From Lysobacter_F sp035645555 (GTDB taxonomy: Bacteria; Pseudomonadota; Gammaproteobacteria; Xanthomonadales; Xanthomonadaceae): a DNA stretch of 31,941 nt. The stretch's first letter is position 1. Every line of letters starts with the position of its first letter. The stretch is from positions 1 through 31,941 of the forward strand of contig DASQMI010000053.1 in the NCBI GenBank assembly GCA_035645555.1. Direction: 5' to 3'. Below, piece after piece: positions 15,742-21,996 of the stretch. The notes beneath the pieces were generated by a model that was given only the letters and a program-made list of their open reading frames with translations, made no database searches and was not told where the DNA came from. A program made the position numbers and the translations under genes.

Positions 15742-15761
15742 CTCCCCCGCGCAGGCGCGGG
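15742..15761 (-). promoter_or_regulatory. Hairpin overlapping the E1-fusion ribosome-binding site
   Basis: On the minus strand CCCGCGC-CT-GCGCGGG (15761-15746) is a perfect 7-bp pair, in practice a 6-bp stem with a CCTG loop. Its right arm runs directly into the ribosome site GGGGGAG (15748-15742), which lies 6 bases before the ATG. Folding would hide the first bases of the site. Short GC palindromes are frequent here, so the effect is speculative. Confidence 0.4.
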
Positions 15762-15772
15762 CATCAAAACGG

Positions 15773-16414
15773 TCAGGTGCTTTGTGCGATCAGCGCGGCG
15801 TTCTCGCCCGCCGGTTCGGCCATCGCCACGAAGCCGGGCGTGGCGCGCACGCGATCGAGCCAGTCGCGCAGCGCAGGGTACGGGTCGAGCGCGATGCCGC
15901 CGTGCGGGGCGACGTGGGTGTACGCGAACAGCGCAATGTCCGCCACGCCGTAGCGCTCGCCGGTGAACCAGGCATGCGTGCGCAGGTGGCGTTCCATCAC
16001 GGCGAGCGCCTGGTGCGCGCGCTCACGCAGACGCGCAAGCTCCGCCCTGCGCGGCGAATCCAGCGGCGTCCAGCCGCAGACGAAACGCGCCACGGCGACG
16101 TACGGCTCGTGGCTGTACTGCTCGAAGAACAGCCACGACAGCGCCTGCGCGCGCTGCCAGGGATCGGCGGGCAGGTAGTCCGTGCCTTCGGCCAGCCAGC
16201 ACAGGATGGCGTTCGATTCGGTCAGCACTGCGCCGTCTTCGCGCACCACGATCGGCACCCGGCCGTTCGGATTCAGTGCCAGGAACTCGGGGGTGCGCGT
16301 CTCGCCCTTCGGGCTGTCGACCTCCACCCAGCGGTACGCACACCCGAGCTGCTCCAGCAGCAGCCGCACTTTGTGGCAGTTGCCGGATGGCGAGTAGCCG
16401 TAGACGGTGATCAT
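15773..16414 (-). CDS. Glutathione S-transferase family protein
   Basis: A 213-residue cytosolic GST. The N-terminal thioredoxin-like domain (1-78) opens with VYGYSPSGNCHKVRLLL, has the cis-proline loop GRVPIVV, and the glutathione-binding LTESNAILCWLAEG. The C-terminal helical domain carries the N-capping motif GERYGVADIALFAYTHVA. Ser9 or Ser11 near the N-terminus is a candidate catalytic residue. Its ATG overlaps the stop of the GNAT gene, so it is co-translated with it and lies 37 bp before the E1 fusion. Substrate not predictable. Confidence 0.88.
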   Translation of the reverse strand: MITVYGYSPSGNCHKVRLLLEQLGCAYRWVEVDSPKGETRTPEFLALNPNGRVPIVVREDGAVLTESNAILCWLAEGTDYLPADPWQRAQALSWLFFEQYSHEPYVAVARFVCGWTPLDSPRRAELARLRERAHQALAVMERHLRTHAWFTGERYGVADIALFAYTHVAPHGGIALDPYPALRDWLDRVRATPGFVAMAEPAGENAALIAQST

Positions 16415-16962
16415 GCATGCGCCCCGCGACGACGCATCCAGTCCTCGCGGCTCTGCCCCCAGATCTCGACCGGGAGCGCCTCGAACGGGGCCGGCAGTTG
16501 GCCAGGCCCGAGGTTGCGCGAACCCATGCGCTCGGCGAGCTTCTGCGACGCCACGTTGGCCGGCGCGATGCAGTGGACGATGTCGCGCCAGCCGAGCCGC
16601 TCGAACGCCCAGTCGATCGCCGCGGTCGCCGCCTCGCGGGCGAACCCCTGCCCCCAGGCGTCCATGTGGAAGACCCAGCCGATCTCGTTGCCTGGCCAGC
16701 CCTCCGGGCGCCACGGACCGGTCTGGCCGAGCCAGCGGCCGCTGGCCTTGTCGATCACCGAGAACATGCCGAAGCCCTGCACCAGCCACGCGCCCGGCAT
16801 CTGCAGGAAGCGCCTCCAGGCCGCCGCGCGCGGCATGTGCCCGCCGATGTGGCGCGCCGCCTCCTCGTCGCCAAGCAGTTCGGCGAAACGGTCGAAATCC
16901 TCCGCGCGCGGCACGCGCAGGACCAGCCGTTCGGTCTCCAGCCGGATCTCGTCGAGCACCAT
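16411..16962 (-). CDS. GNAT acetyltransferase, RimJ/RimL-like
   Basis: A 183-residue GNAT-fold protein of the Acetyltransf_3 type. It opens with IRLETERLVLRVPRAEDFDRF, the usual start of this group. It has the central strand IGWVFHMDAWGQGFAREAATAAIDWAF (broken here as IGWVFHMDAWGQ and GFAREAATAAIDWAF), where the acetyl-CoA pyrophosphate loop lies, and the later HCIAPANVASQKLAERMG helix. Members acetylate ribosomal proteins, antibiotics or small metabolites; the substrate here is unknown. It starts 19 bp after gcdH and overlaps the GST start. Confidence 0.87.
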   Translation of the reverse strand: MVLDEIRLETERLVLRVPRAEDFDRFAELLGDEEAARHIGGHMPRAAAWRRFLQMPGAWLVQGFGMFSVIDKASGRWLGQTGPWRPEGWPGNEIGWVFHMDAWGQGFAREAATAAIDWAFERLGWRDIVHCIAPANVASQKLAERMGSRNLGPGQLPAPFEALPVEIWGQSREDWMRRRGAHA

Positions 16963-16981
16963 CGCGTCTCCGCCGAGCGGA

Positions 16982-18145
16982 TCAGAACGCGTTGATGCCG
17001 GTCAGCTCGCGGCCGACCACCAGCTGGTGCACGGTCTCGGTGCCTTCGTAGGTGATGACCGACTCGAGGTTGAGCGCATGACGGATCGCGGAATGCTCGA
17101 CCGTGATGCCGGCGCCGCCGAGCAGGTCGCGCGACTCGCGCGCGATGTCGATCGCCATGCGCACGTTGTTCCACTTGGCAAGCGACACCTGCGTGGGCTG
17201 CATGCGGCCGGCGTCCTTCAGGCGGCCGAGCTGCAGCGAGATCAGCTGCGCGGCGGTGATGCGGCGGGCCATGTCGGCGAGCTTGAGCTGCGCGGCCTGG
17301 GTGGCCGCGACCGGACGGCCGAACAGGATGCGCTCCTTGGAATACTGCAGCGCCTCGTCGAGGCAGGCGATCGCCGAACCGATCGGCCCCCAGGTGATGC
17401 CGTAGCGCGCCTGGGTCAGGCAGCCGAGCGGACCCTTCAGACCCTTCACGTTCGGCAGGCGGTTGGCCTCCGGCACGCGCACGTTGTCGAAGTACAGCGC
17501 GCTGGTGACCGACGCGCGCAGCGACATCTTGTGCTTGATCTCCTGCGCGGCGAAGCCGGGCATGCCCTTCTCGACCACGAAGCCCTGGATGCCGTCGTCG
17601 GTCTGCGCCCAGACGATGGCGATATCCGCCAGGTTGCCGTTGGTGATCCACATCTTGGCGCCGTTGAGGATCCAGTCCCCGCCGTCGCGGCGCGCGTGGG
17701 TCTTCATGTTGGCCGGATCGGAGCCGCCGTGGGGCTCCGTCAGGCCGAAGCAGCCGATGATCTCGCCGCGCGCCATGCCGGGCAGCCAACGCTGGCGCTG
17801 CTCCTCGGTGCCGTAGGCGAAGATCGGATACATGCACAGCGAGCTCTGCACCGAGACGAAGCTGCGGATGCCGGAATCGCCGCGCTCCAGCTCCTGGCAG
17901 ATCAGCCCGTAGCTCACCGCGTTGAGGCCGGCGCAGCCGTACTGTTCCGGCAGCGTGGAGCCGAGCAGGCCGAGCCCGGCGATCTCAGGGATCAGGTCGG
18001 TCGGAAAGCGGCCTTCTTCGAAGCACTCGCCGATGATGGGCAGCACGCGCTCGTCGGTGAAACGGGCGACGCTGTCCTGCACCGCGCGCTCTTCCTCGGT
18101 CAGCAGCGAGCGCACGTCGTAGAGATCGTAGGGATTCAGGGCCAT
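16982..18145 (-). CDS. gcdH: Glutaryl-CoA dehydrogenase
   Basis: This 387-residue acyl-CoA dehydrogenase oxidatively decarboxylates glutaryl-CoA to crotonyl-CoA in lysine and tryptophan breakdown. The glutaryl-specific signature IRSFVSVQSSLCMYPI matches the human enzyme, including the arginine that binds the substrate carboxylate. The FAD-binding CFGLTEPHGGSDP and WITNGNLADIAIVWA segments follow. The catalytic glutamate lies in TYEGTE (Glu367), and the C-terminus VGRELTGINAF is typical. A TTG ten codons upstream is possible, but the ATG at 18145 with AAGAAG before it fits better. It leads the run GNAT-GST-E1. Confidence 0.93.
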   Translation of the reverse strand: MALNPYDLYDVRSLLTEEERAVQDSVARFTDERVLPIIGECFEEGRFPTDLIPEIAGLGLLGSTLPEQYGCAGLNAVSYGLICQELERGDSGIRSFVSVQSSLCMYPIFAYGTEEQRQRWLPGMARGEIIGCFGLTEPHGGSDPANMKTHARRDGGDWILNGAKMWITNGNLADIAIVWAQTDDGIQGFVVEKGMPGFAAQEIKHKMSLRASVTSALYFDNVRVPEANRLPNVKGLKGPLGCLTQARYGITWGPIGSAIACLDEALQYSKERILFGRPVAATQAAQLKLADMARRITAAQLISLQLGRLKDAGRMQPTQVSLAKWNNVRMAIDIARESRDLLGGAGITVEHSAIRHALNLESVITYEGTETVHQLVVGRELTGINAF

Positions 18146-18183
18146 GGCGGGCTTCTTGGCAGACAGGGGCGGCAAAGTTCGCC

Positions 18184-18189
18184 ATTGTA
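18184..18189 (-). promoter_or_regulatory. Candidate -10 element for gcdH operon
   Basis: The minus strand reads TTACAATGG here, with TACAAT matching 5 of 6 positions of the -10 consensus, in otherwise GC-rich DNA between the upstream terminator and gcdH. Transcription from it would give a leader of about 32 bases. No good -35 hexamer is seen 16-18 bp upstream, so an activator may be needed or the match may be chance. Confidence 0.4.
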
Positions 18190-18223
18190 AGCCGCCCGTC
18201 GGCCGCGCCGCCCGCTGCCCACG

Positions 18224-18249
18224 AAAAAAGGGCCGGTCGCCCGGCCCTT
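18224..18249 (-). terminator. Intrinsic terminator of the glycine-zipper gene
   Basis: In the minus-strand transcript AAGGGCCGG pairs perfectly with CCGGCCCTT (9 bp, 4-base loop GCGA) and is followed by a run of U residues (six Ts counting the end of the stem). It begins 20 bp after the stop codon of the glycine-zipper protein and separates it from the gcdH operon. It is the clearest terminator in the window. Confidence 0.88.
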
Positions 18250-18268
18250 CGAGGGTCGCCGCGCTGGC

Positions 18269-19078
18269 TCAGCGGCGCGTGTCGTGGGAAGCCATCGCGG
18301 CCGTCTGCAGCACCACCTCGCCGTCCACCACCGGCAGGCGCGCGCCCGGATGCTCGTCCATGCGCACGGTCTGCTGCAGGCCCTGGTAGCGGTAGGTGAC
18401 GTCGTAGCCGACCACGTCCTCGCGCTTGCCCAGCGAAATGCGGTTGCCCGGCTTGCTGTCCATGCGCATGGTGCCGGTGGTGCCGTCGTCGTTGCGGTAG
18501 GTCACGTTGTAGCCGACCACGCGGGTGGCGCTGGACGTGTCGGTGATGGTGCGGCACTGGCGTTCGGTACGGGCGACCACGCGGCCGCCGACGTGCCGGC
18601 GGTCGACACGGTTGCCGATGTAGCCGCCGGCCACCGCGCCCGCGGCGGTCGCCGCCTTGCGGCCGTTGCCGTCGCCGATCTGGTTGCCGACCAGGCCGCC
18701 GATGATCGCGCCGGCCACGGTGCCGCCGACGTTGCCGTCGCGCTCAGGCAGGCGGTCCTGCACCACCACGTCCTCGCACACCTCGCGCGGCGTGGAGGTG
18801 GTGCTGGTCTCGCGGATCGGCTCGCTGTCGATCACGCTGGCATAGAGCGGGCGTGTCTCGCGGATCGGGCGCACGTCCACCACGTCGGCGTAGTCCACGC
18901 GCGGCGTATCCAGCGCGTCGCTGCGCGCCGCATCGATCGTCTGCGCGCCCGCGACCGGCGGCGCGGCGGTGAGTGCCGGCGCGGCAGGCTCGTCGGAGCG
19001 GAAGCTGTTGTAGGCGGCGACGGCCACGCCGCCCACCAGCATGGAGGCCAAAACCGCGGCGAGCATGTTCTTGTTCAT
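18269..19078 (-). CDS. YcfJ-like glycine-zipper envelope protein
   Basis: A 269-residue exported protein. An N-terminal hydrophobic segment (about 5-22, MLVGGVAVAA) is a signal peptide or anchor. A low-complexity linker to about 100 contains PIRET twice (71-75 and 87-91). The glycine zipper is GGTVAGAIIGGLVGNQIGDG plus AATAAGAVAGGYIGNR (about 118-157), as in the 17 kDa antigen/YcfJ family. The C-terminal part is a tandem pair of about 30 residues beginning VVGYNVTYR and VVGYDVTYR (187 and 222). Ribosome site GAGGA precedes the ATG. Probably outer-membrane or periplasmic; function unknown. Confidence 0.83.
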   Translation of the reverse strand: MNKNMLAAVLASMLVGGVAVAAYNSFRSDEPAAPALTAAPPVAGAQTIDAARSDALDTPRVDYADVVDVRPIRETRPLYASVIDSEPIRETSTTSTPREVCEDVVVQDRLPERDGNVGGTVAGAIIGGLVGNQIGDGNGRKAATAAGAVAGGYIGNRVDRRHVGGRVVARTERQCRTITDTSSATRVVGYNVTYRNDDGTTGTMRMDSKPGNRISLGKREDVVGYDVTYRYQGLQQTVRMDEHPGARLPVVDGEVVLQTAAMASHDTRR

Positions 19079-19239
19079 GCGTAGTCCTCGTGGGCTGCTT
19101 CGGCCCGTTCTGCGTCGGCGAGGATTCCAGCACCGGATGGCTGAACGCGGACGTTATTTTTCCGTCATGGCTGAGCACCGCGTAAACGCACATCACACCG
19201 GCCTGCTAGCCTTCACGACACGCGTTGCGGAGATGCGAC

Positions 19240-19449
19240 ATGCCTCACCCTTTGCTTCAGCCCCTCCTGCGATGGGCCGGCGGATTGCGCCATCCGACGC
19301 TGTTCAAGCTGACTGCGCTGGTGTTCGTGCTCGACTTGTTCATCCCGGATCTGCTGCCGTTCGCCGACGAGATCCTGCTGGGCCTGGGCACGTTGCTGCT
19401 GGCCAACTGGAAGAACCGGCGCACGTTGCCGCCCGCGCCGCGGCCGTGA
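19240..19449 (+). CDS. Small membrane protein, DUF6116-like
   Basis: A 69-residue protein with a basic N-terminus (LLRWAGGLRHPTLFKLT), a hydrophobic segment ALVFVLDLFIPDLLPFADE at about 27-45, and a second hydrophobic stretch LLGLGTLLLANWK. From memory this matches the small DUF6116 family of Xanthomonadales; I cannot verify the name here. GGAG 8 bases before the ATG sets the start. It lies 4 bp before the TatD gene, so the two are probably co-transcribed. The motif IPDLLPFADE resembles the core of DUF1232 membrane proteins. Confidence 0.7.
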   Translation: MPHPLLQPLLRWAGGLRHPTLFKLTALVFVLDLFIPDLLPFADEILLGLGTLLLANWKNRRTLPPAPRP

Positions 19450-19453
19450 GCGC

Positions 19454-20218
19454 ATGCTGGTCGATACGCACTGCCATTTCGATGTCGACGAGTTCGACCG
19501 CGACCGTGATGCGGTGATCGCACGCGCACGCGCTGCCGGCGTCGCGCACCAGATCGTGCCGGCGATCGAAGCGGCGACGTGGCCCAGGCTGCGCGACGTC
19601 TGCGCCAGCGAACCCGGCCTGCACGCCGCGTACGGATTGCATCCGCTGTTCCTCGCACGACACCGGCCCGAGCACCTGCGCGAGCTGCGCGGGTGGATCG
19701 AACGCGAACGCCCGGTGGCGATCGGCGAGTGCGGACTCGACTACTACGTCGAGGAGCTCGACCGTGACGCGCAGCAGGCGTATTTCGAACAGCACCTGCG
19801 GCTCGCGCGCGAGTTCGACCTGCCGCTGGTCGTGCACGCGCGCCGCGCGGTCGAGGACGTGATCCACGCGATCCGCCGCGTAGGCGGCGTGCGCGGCGTG
19901 GTGCACAGCTTTTCCGGCAGCCCGGAGCAGGCGCGCCAGCTGTGGGATCTGGGGTTCCTGACCGGGATCGGCGGGCCGGTCACCTATCCGCGCGCGAACC
20001 GCCTGCGCCGGCTGGTGGCGACGATGCCGCTGGAGTTCCTGCTGCTGGAGACCGACGCGCCCGACCAGCCGGACTGCGACCACCGCGGCCAACGCAACGA
20101 GCCGGCGCGGCTGGCGCGCGTGCTGCACACGCTGGCCGAACTGCGTGCGCAGGACCCGGCGGAGATCGCGCGCGCGACCACCGACAACGCGTACCGGCTG
20201 TTTGCGCTCGCGCCCTAG
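19454..20218 (+). CDS. TatD-family metal-dependent hydrolase
   Basis: A 254-residue TIM-barrel hydrolase with all TatD metal-site motifs: DTHCHFD at 4-10, GECGLDYY with the bridging glutamate, VVHARRA, VHSFSG, and LLETDAPDQPDCDHRGQRNEPARL near the C-terminus. TatD proteins are Mg-dependent DNases (3'-5' exonuclease or AP-endonuclease activity reported in E. coli). It follows the small membrane protein by 4 bp and converges on the DUF72 gene with a 4-bp gap. Subgroup (TatD, YcfH or YjjV type) is uncertain. Confidence 0.92.
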   Translation: MLVDTHCHFDVDEFDRDRDAVIARARAAGVAHQIVPAIEAATWPRLRDVCASEPGLHAAYGLHPLFLARHRPEHLRELRGWIERERPVAIGECGLDYYVEELDRDAQQAYFEQHLRLAREFDLPLVVHARRAVEDVIHAIRRVGGVRGVVHSFSGSPEQARQLWDLGFLTGIGGPVTYPRANRLRRLVATMPLEFLLLETDAPDQPDCDHRGQRNEPARLARVLHTLAELRAQDPAEIARATTDNAYRLFALAP

Positions 20219-20222
20219 CCGC

Positions 20223-20978
20223 TCACGCCAGGCCCAGCATCGCCTTCAACCGCAGCGCGTTCTCGACCGCGTGCGCGTGCGCGGTGTTGTCGAAGATGCA
20301 CCAGGCTGGGCGGCCGCGACGCGCGCGCTCGCGCAGGTTCGCCGCGAGCGCCTGCAGACGCGCGTCGTCGTAGGCGCTGAAGTAGATCCGTGGTGAACCG
20401 TGCCAACGCCAGTAATGCCAACGTCCCTGCCCGCCGGGCGCGGCCGCCGCGTCCGGCCGCGGCGGGTCGGCGGCGACGCGAGCGATGGCATGGCGCGCCC
20501 ACATCGCATCCGCCGCGGGCGTGTACCAGCTCGGGTGACGCGGCTCGCACGCCACCGGCACGTCGAAGCGCCGCCGCAGCATCGCGAAGAACGTATTGGC
20601 CGTGCGCGCGTCGAACGCGAGGCTGGGCGGCAGCTGCACGAGCAGGCCGCCCAGCTTGCGGCCGAGTCCGGCGACCTCGTCGGCGAAGCGGTCGAGCGCG
20701 GCGCCGGCGCGCTGCAGCCGCGCCTCGTGGGTGATCGCCTTCGGCAGCTTCACGGAGAAGCGGAACCCGTGCGGCACCTGCGCGGCCCAGCGCTCGTAGG
20801 TCTGCGGACGATGCGGGCGGTAGAACGACGAGTTGATCTCGGCGACGTCCAGCCGCGTGGCATAACGCGCGAGCCCGCTCCCACCGGGCCCGAACAGCAC
20901 GGCCTGGCGCGAGGCGATCGACCAGCCGGCGCAGCCGATGCGTACGGGCGGATTCGGGGGCGCGGTGGAAGCGGCCAT
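20223..20978 (-). CDS. DUF72 (YecE-like) family protein
   Basis: A 251-residue protein with the DUF72 TIM-barrel pattern: IGCAGWSIA near the N-terminus, EINSSFYRPHRPQTYERWA, FRFSVKLPKAITH, GGLLVQLPPSLAF, ACEPRHPSWY and YWRWHGSPRIYFSAYDD, ending with WCIFDNTAHAHAVENALRL. No reaction is established for the family. The ATG at 20978 is chosen because sequence upstream is not family-like and runs into the doxX terminator. No clear ribosome site is seen, so the start is moderately sure. Confidence 0.87.
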   Translation of the reverse strand: MAASTAPPNPPVRIGCAGWSIASRQAVLFGPGGSGLARYATRLDVAEINSSFYRPHRPQTYERWAAQVPHGFRFSVKLPKAITHEARLQRAGAALDRFADEVAGLGRKLGGLLVQLPPSLAFDARTANTFFAMLRRRFDVPVACEPRHPSWYTPAADAMWARHAIARVAADPPRPDAAAAPGGQGRWHYWRWHGSPRIYFSAYDDARLQALAANLRERARRGRPAWCIFDNTAHAHAVENALRLKAMLGLA

Positions 20979-21032
20979 GCGCGGAAACTGCGCAGGCGCC
21001 ACGCAGCCGGACGTGAAGGCCGCAAAACGCGA

Positions 21033-21064
21033 ACGGGCCGGCGGCATGGCTGCCGCCGGCCCGT
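21033..21064 (-). terminator. Strong hairpin downstream of doxX, probable terminator
   Basis: A perfect 14-bp stem ACGGGCCGGCGGCA/TGCCGCCGGCCCGT with a 4-base loop lies 30 bp after the doxX stop. In the minus-strand transcript it is followed by TCGCGTTTTGC, a short interrupted T-run. The stem is the strongest in the window; the weak T-run makes the intrinsic terminator call likely rather than certain. Confidence 0.72.
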
Positions 21065-21094
21065 CCGGATCCGGGTGACGAGACCGGTTCGCGA

Positions 21095-21502
21095 TCAGCC
21101 GCGCGCGGGCAGACCGCGGGCCGGCTGGCGATTGCGCACGCCATCCAGGCTCCACGCCCCGGCACCGGCCACCGCCAGCGCCAGGAAGCCGCCGGCGATC
21201 GCCAGGTTCTTGTTGAACTGGATCGCCTCGTTGCCGTCGGCCAGGTTGCCGTGGAACAGCACCGCGGTGGCCAGCGAGAACAGCGCCAGCGCCCAGGCGG
21301 CGTAGCGGGTCCAGGCGCCCGCCAGCACGGCCAGGCCGGCCAGCAGCTCGAGCGCGATGACCGGATAGACCAGGCTGCCCGAAACGCCCATGGCTTCCAT
21401 GTACTGCTGGGTACCGGCGAGGCCGCCGATCTTGCTCCAGCCGGAGGTAATGAAGATGTAGGACAGGCCGATGCGGCCCAGGAGAAGTTGCAGGTCTTTC
21501 AT
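21095..21502 (-). CDS. DoxX-family membrane protein
   Basis: A 135-residue, four-helix membrane protein with the DoxX pattern: LLLGRIGLSYIFITSGWSKI at the N-terminus, GTQQYMEAMGV, a second and third helix LVYPVIALELLAGLAVLAG and WALALFSLATAVLFHGN, then NKNLAIAGGFLALA. DoxX proteins are linked to redox or thiol stress and quinone-associated functions in some bacteria. The ATG at 21502 has GAGGAAAG 7 bases upstream. A longer in-frame opening is not family-like. Single gene with its own terminator; reaction unknown. Confidence 0.88.
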   Translation of the reverse strand: MKDLQLLLGRIGLSYIFITSGWSKIGGLAGTQQYMEAMGVSGSLVYPVIALELLAGLAVLAGAWTRYAAWALALFSLATAVLFHGNLADGNEAIQFNKNLAIAGGFLALAVAGAGAWSLDGVRNRQPARGLPARG

Positions 21503-21802
21503 GACGGCTTTCCTCGAAGGGTGATGGCGGGTCCGCAGCACGAACGCCCGCGGGCCCCGGCTTTTTGCCATCACCACCAGTGGGTTCAAACCGCCTTTTA
21601 CTTAACCACTTGTTGCAATTTTGTCGCTAATCGACCCGCCAAACGGTGCAAGCCTTTGTCGCGACAGGGAATCCGCTGCGCAAGCAGGAGGCGCGGGCTA
21701 ATCCGATGGGGCGACACGGCCGCGCCGGCAGGCCGGCACGGGGCCGGCGCAAGCGCGACCGCGCGCGCAGACCGGCGCCAAACGGTTCACACAATGCCCC
21801 TC

Positions 21803-21823
21803 GTGCATGCATGCGCCATGCAC
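21803..21823. repeat. Inverted repeat GTGCATG-N7-CATGCAC
   Basis: A perfect 7-bp inverted repeat with a 7-base spacer, inside a run rich in CATG words. It lies about 30-45 bp upstream of the AT-rich patch proposed as plus-strand promoter, so a regulator binding site is possible. No regulator gene is adjacent. Confidence 0.4.
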
Positions 21824-21928
21824 ATGCCCGCCACACCACGCATGCGAGCGTTTTAACCACACGATAACGATTAGCCCGTCCGCCCGCCTCAGGGACGACG
21901 AGACGAGACCCGACGCTGTCGTGGGGAG

Positions 21929-21947
21929 CCGTGCCGCCCCGGCACGG
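21929..21947 (+). promoter_or_regulatory. Leader hairpin before the PNGase A-like gene
   Basis: CCGTGCCG-CCC-CGGCACGG is a perfect 8-bp stem with a 3-base loop, 49 bases upstream of the ATG at 21997 and clear of the GAGGAAAA ribosome site. It does not resemble a riboswitch class I know. It may stabilise the leader or be an operator. Confidence 0.4.
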
Positions 21948-21996
21948 AACGCAAGTTCGCGGCGCCGGCCCGGCACCGCTCCGAGGAAAACCGATC

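Larger units (their letters stand above)
21503..21996. other. 494-bp divergent intergenic region before the PNGase A-like gene
   Basis: No gene is credible here. The stretch about 21585-21660 is AT-rich for this genome (patches such as CCTTTTACTTAACC and GCAATTTTGTCGCTAA) and is a likely site for the doxX promoter on the minus strand. A second AT-richer patch, TTTTAACCACACGATAACGA (about 21851-21870), is the best candidate region for the plus-strand promoter. Between them is a region of Arg-rich-coding, low-information sequence and the inverted repeat GTGCATG-N7-CATGCAC (21803-21823). The leader also holds a hairpin (21929-21947). Confidence 0.5.

Noticed and set aside
13567..18190. Two long plus-strand frames (799 and 842 residues) across the E1, GST, GNAT and gcdH genes
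   Set aside because: Antisense shadows of genes with complete catalytic motifs; no motifs of their own.
18744..19196. Minus-strand frame across the start of the glycine-zipper gene and its upstream region
   Set aside because: Overlaps the real gene in another frame; no family pattern.
21646..21867. 73-residue Arg/His-rich plus-strand frame in the long intergenic region
   Set aside because: Extreme composition, no ribosome site, overlaps frames of similar quality on the other strand.
21929..21947. Riboswitch in the PNGase A-like leader
   Set aside because: A single perfect hairpin without the conserved loops of c-di-GMP, SAH or cobalamin riboswitches.
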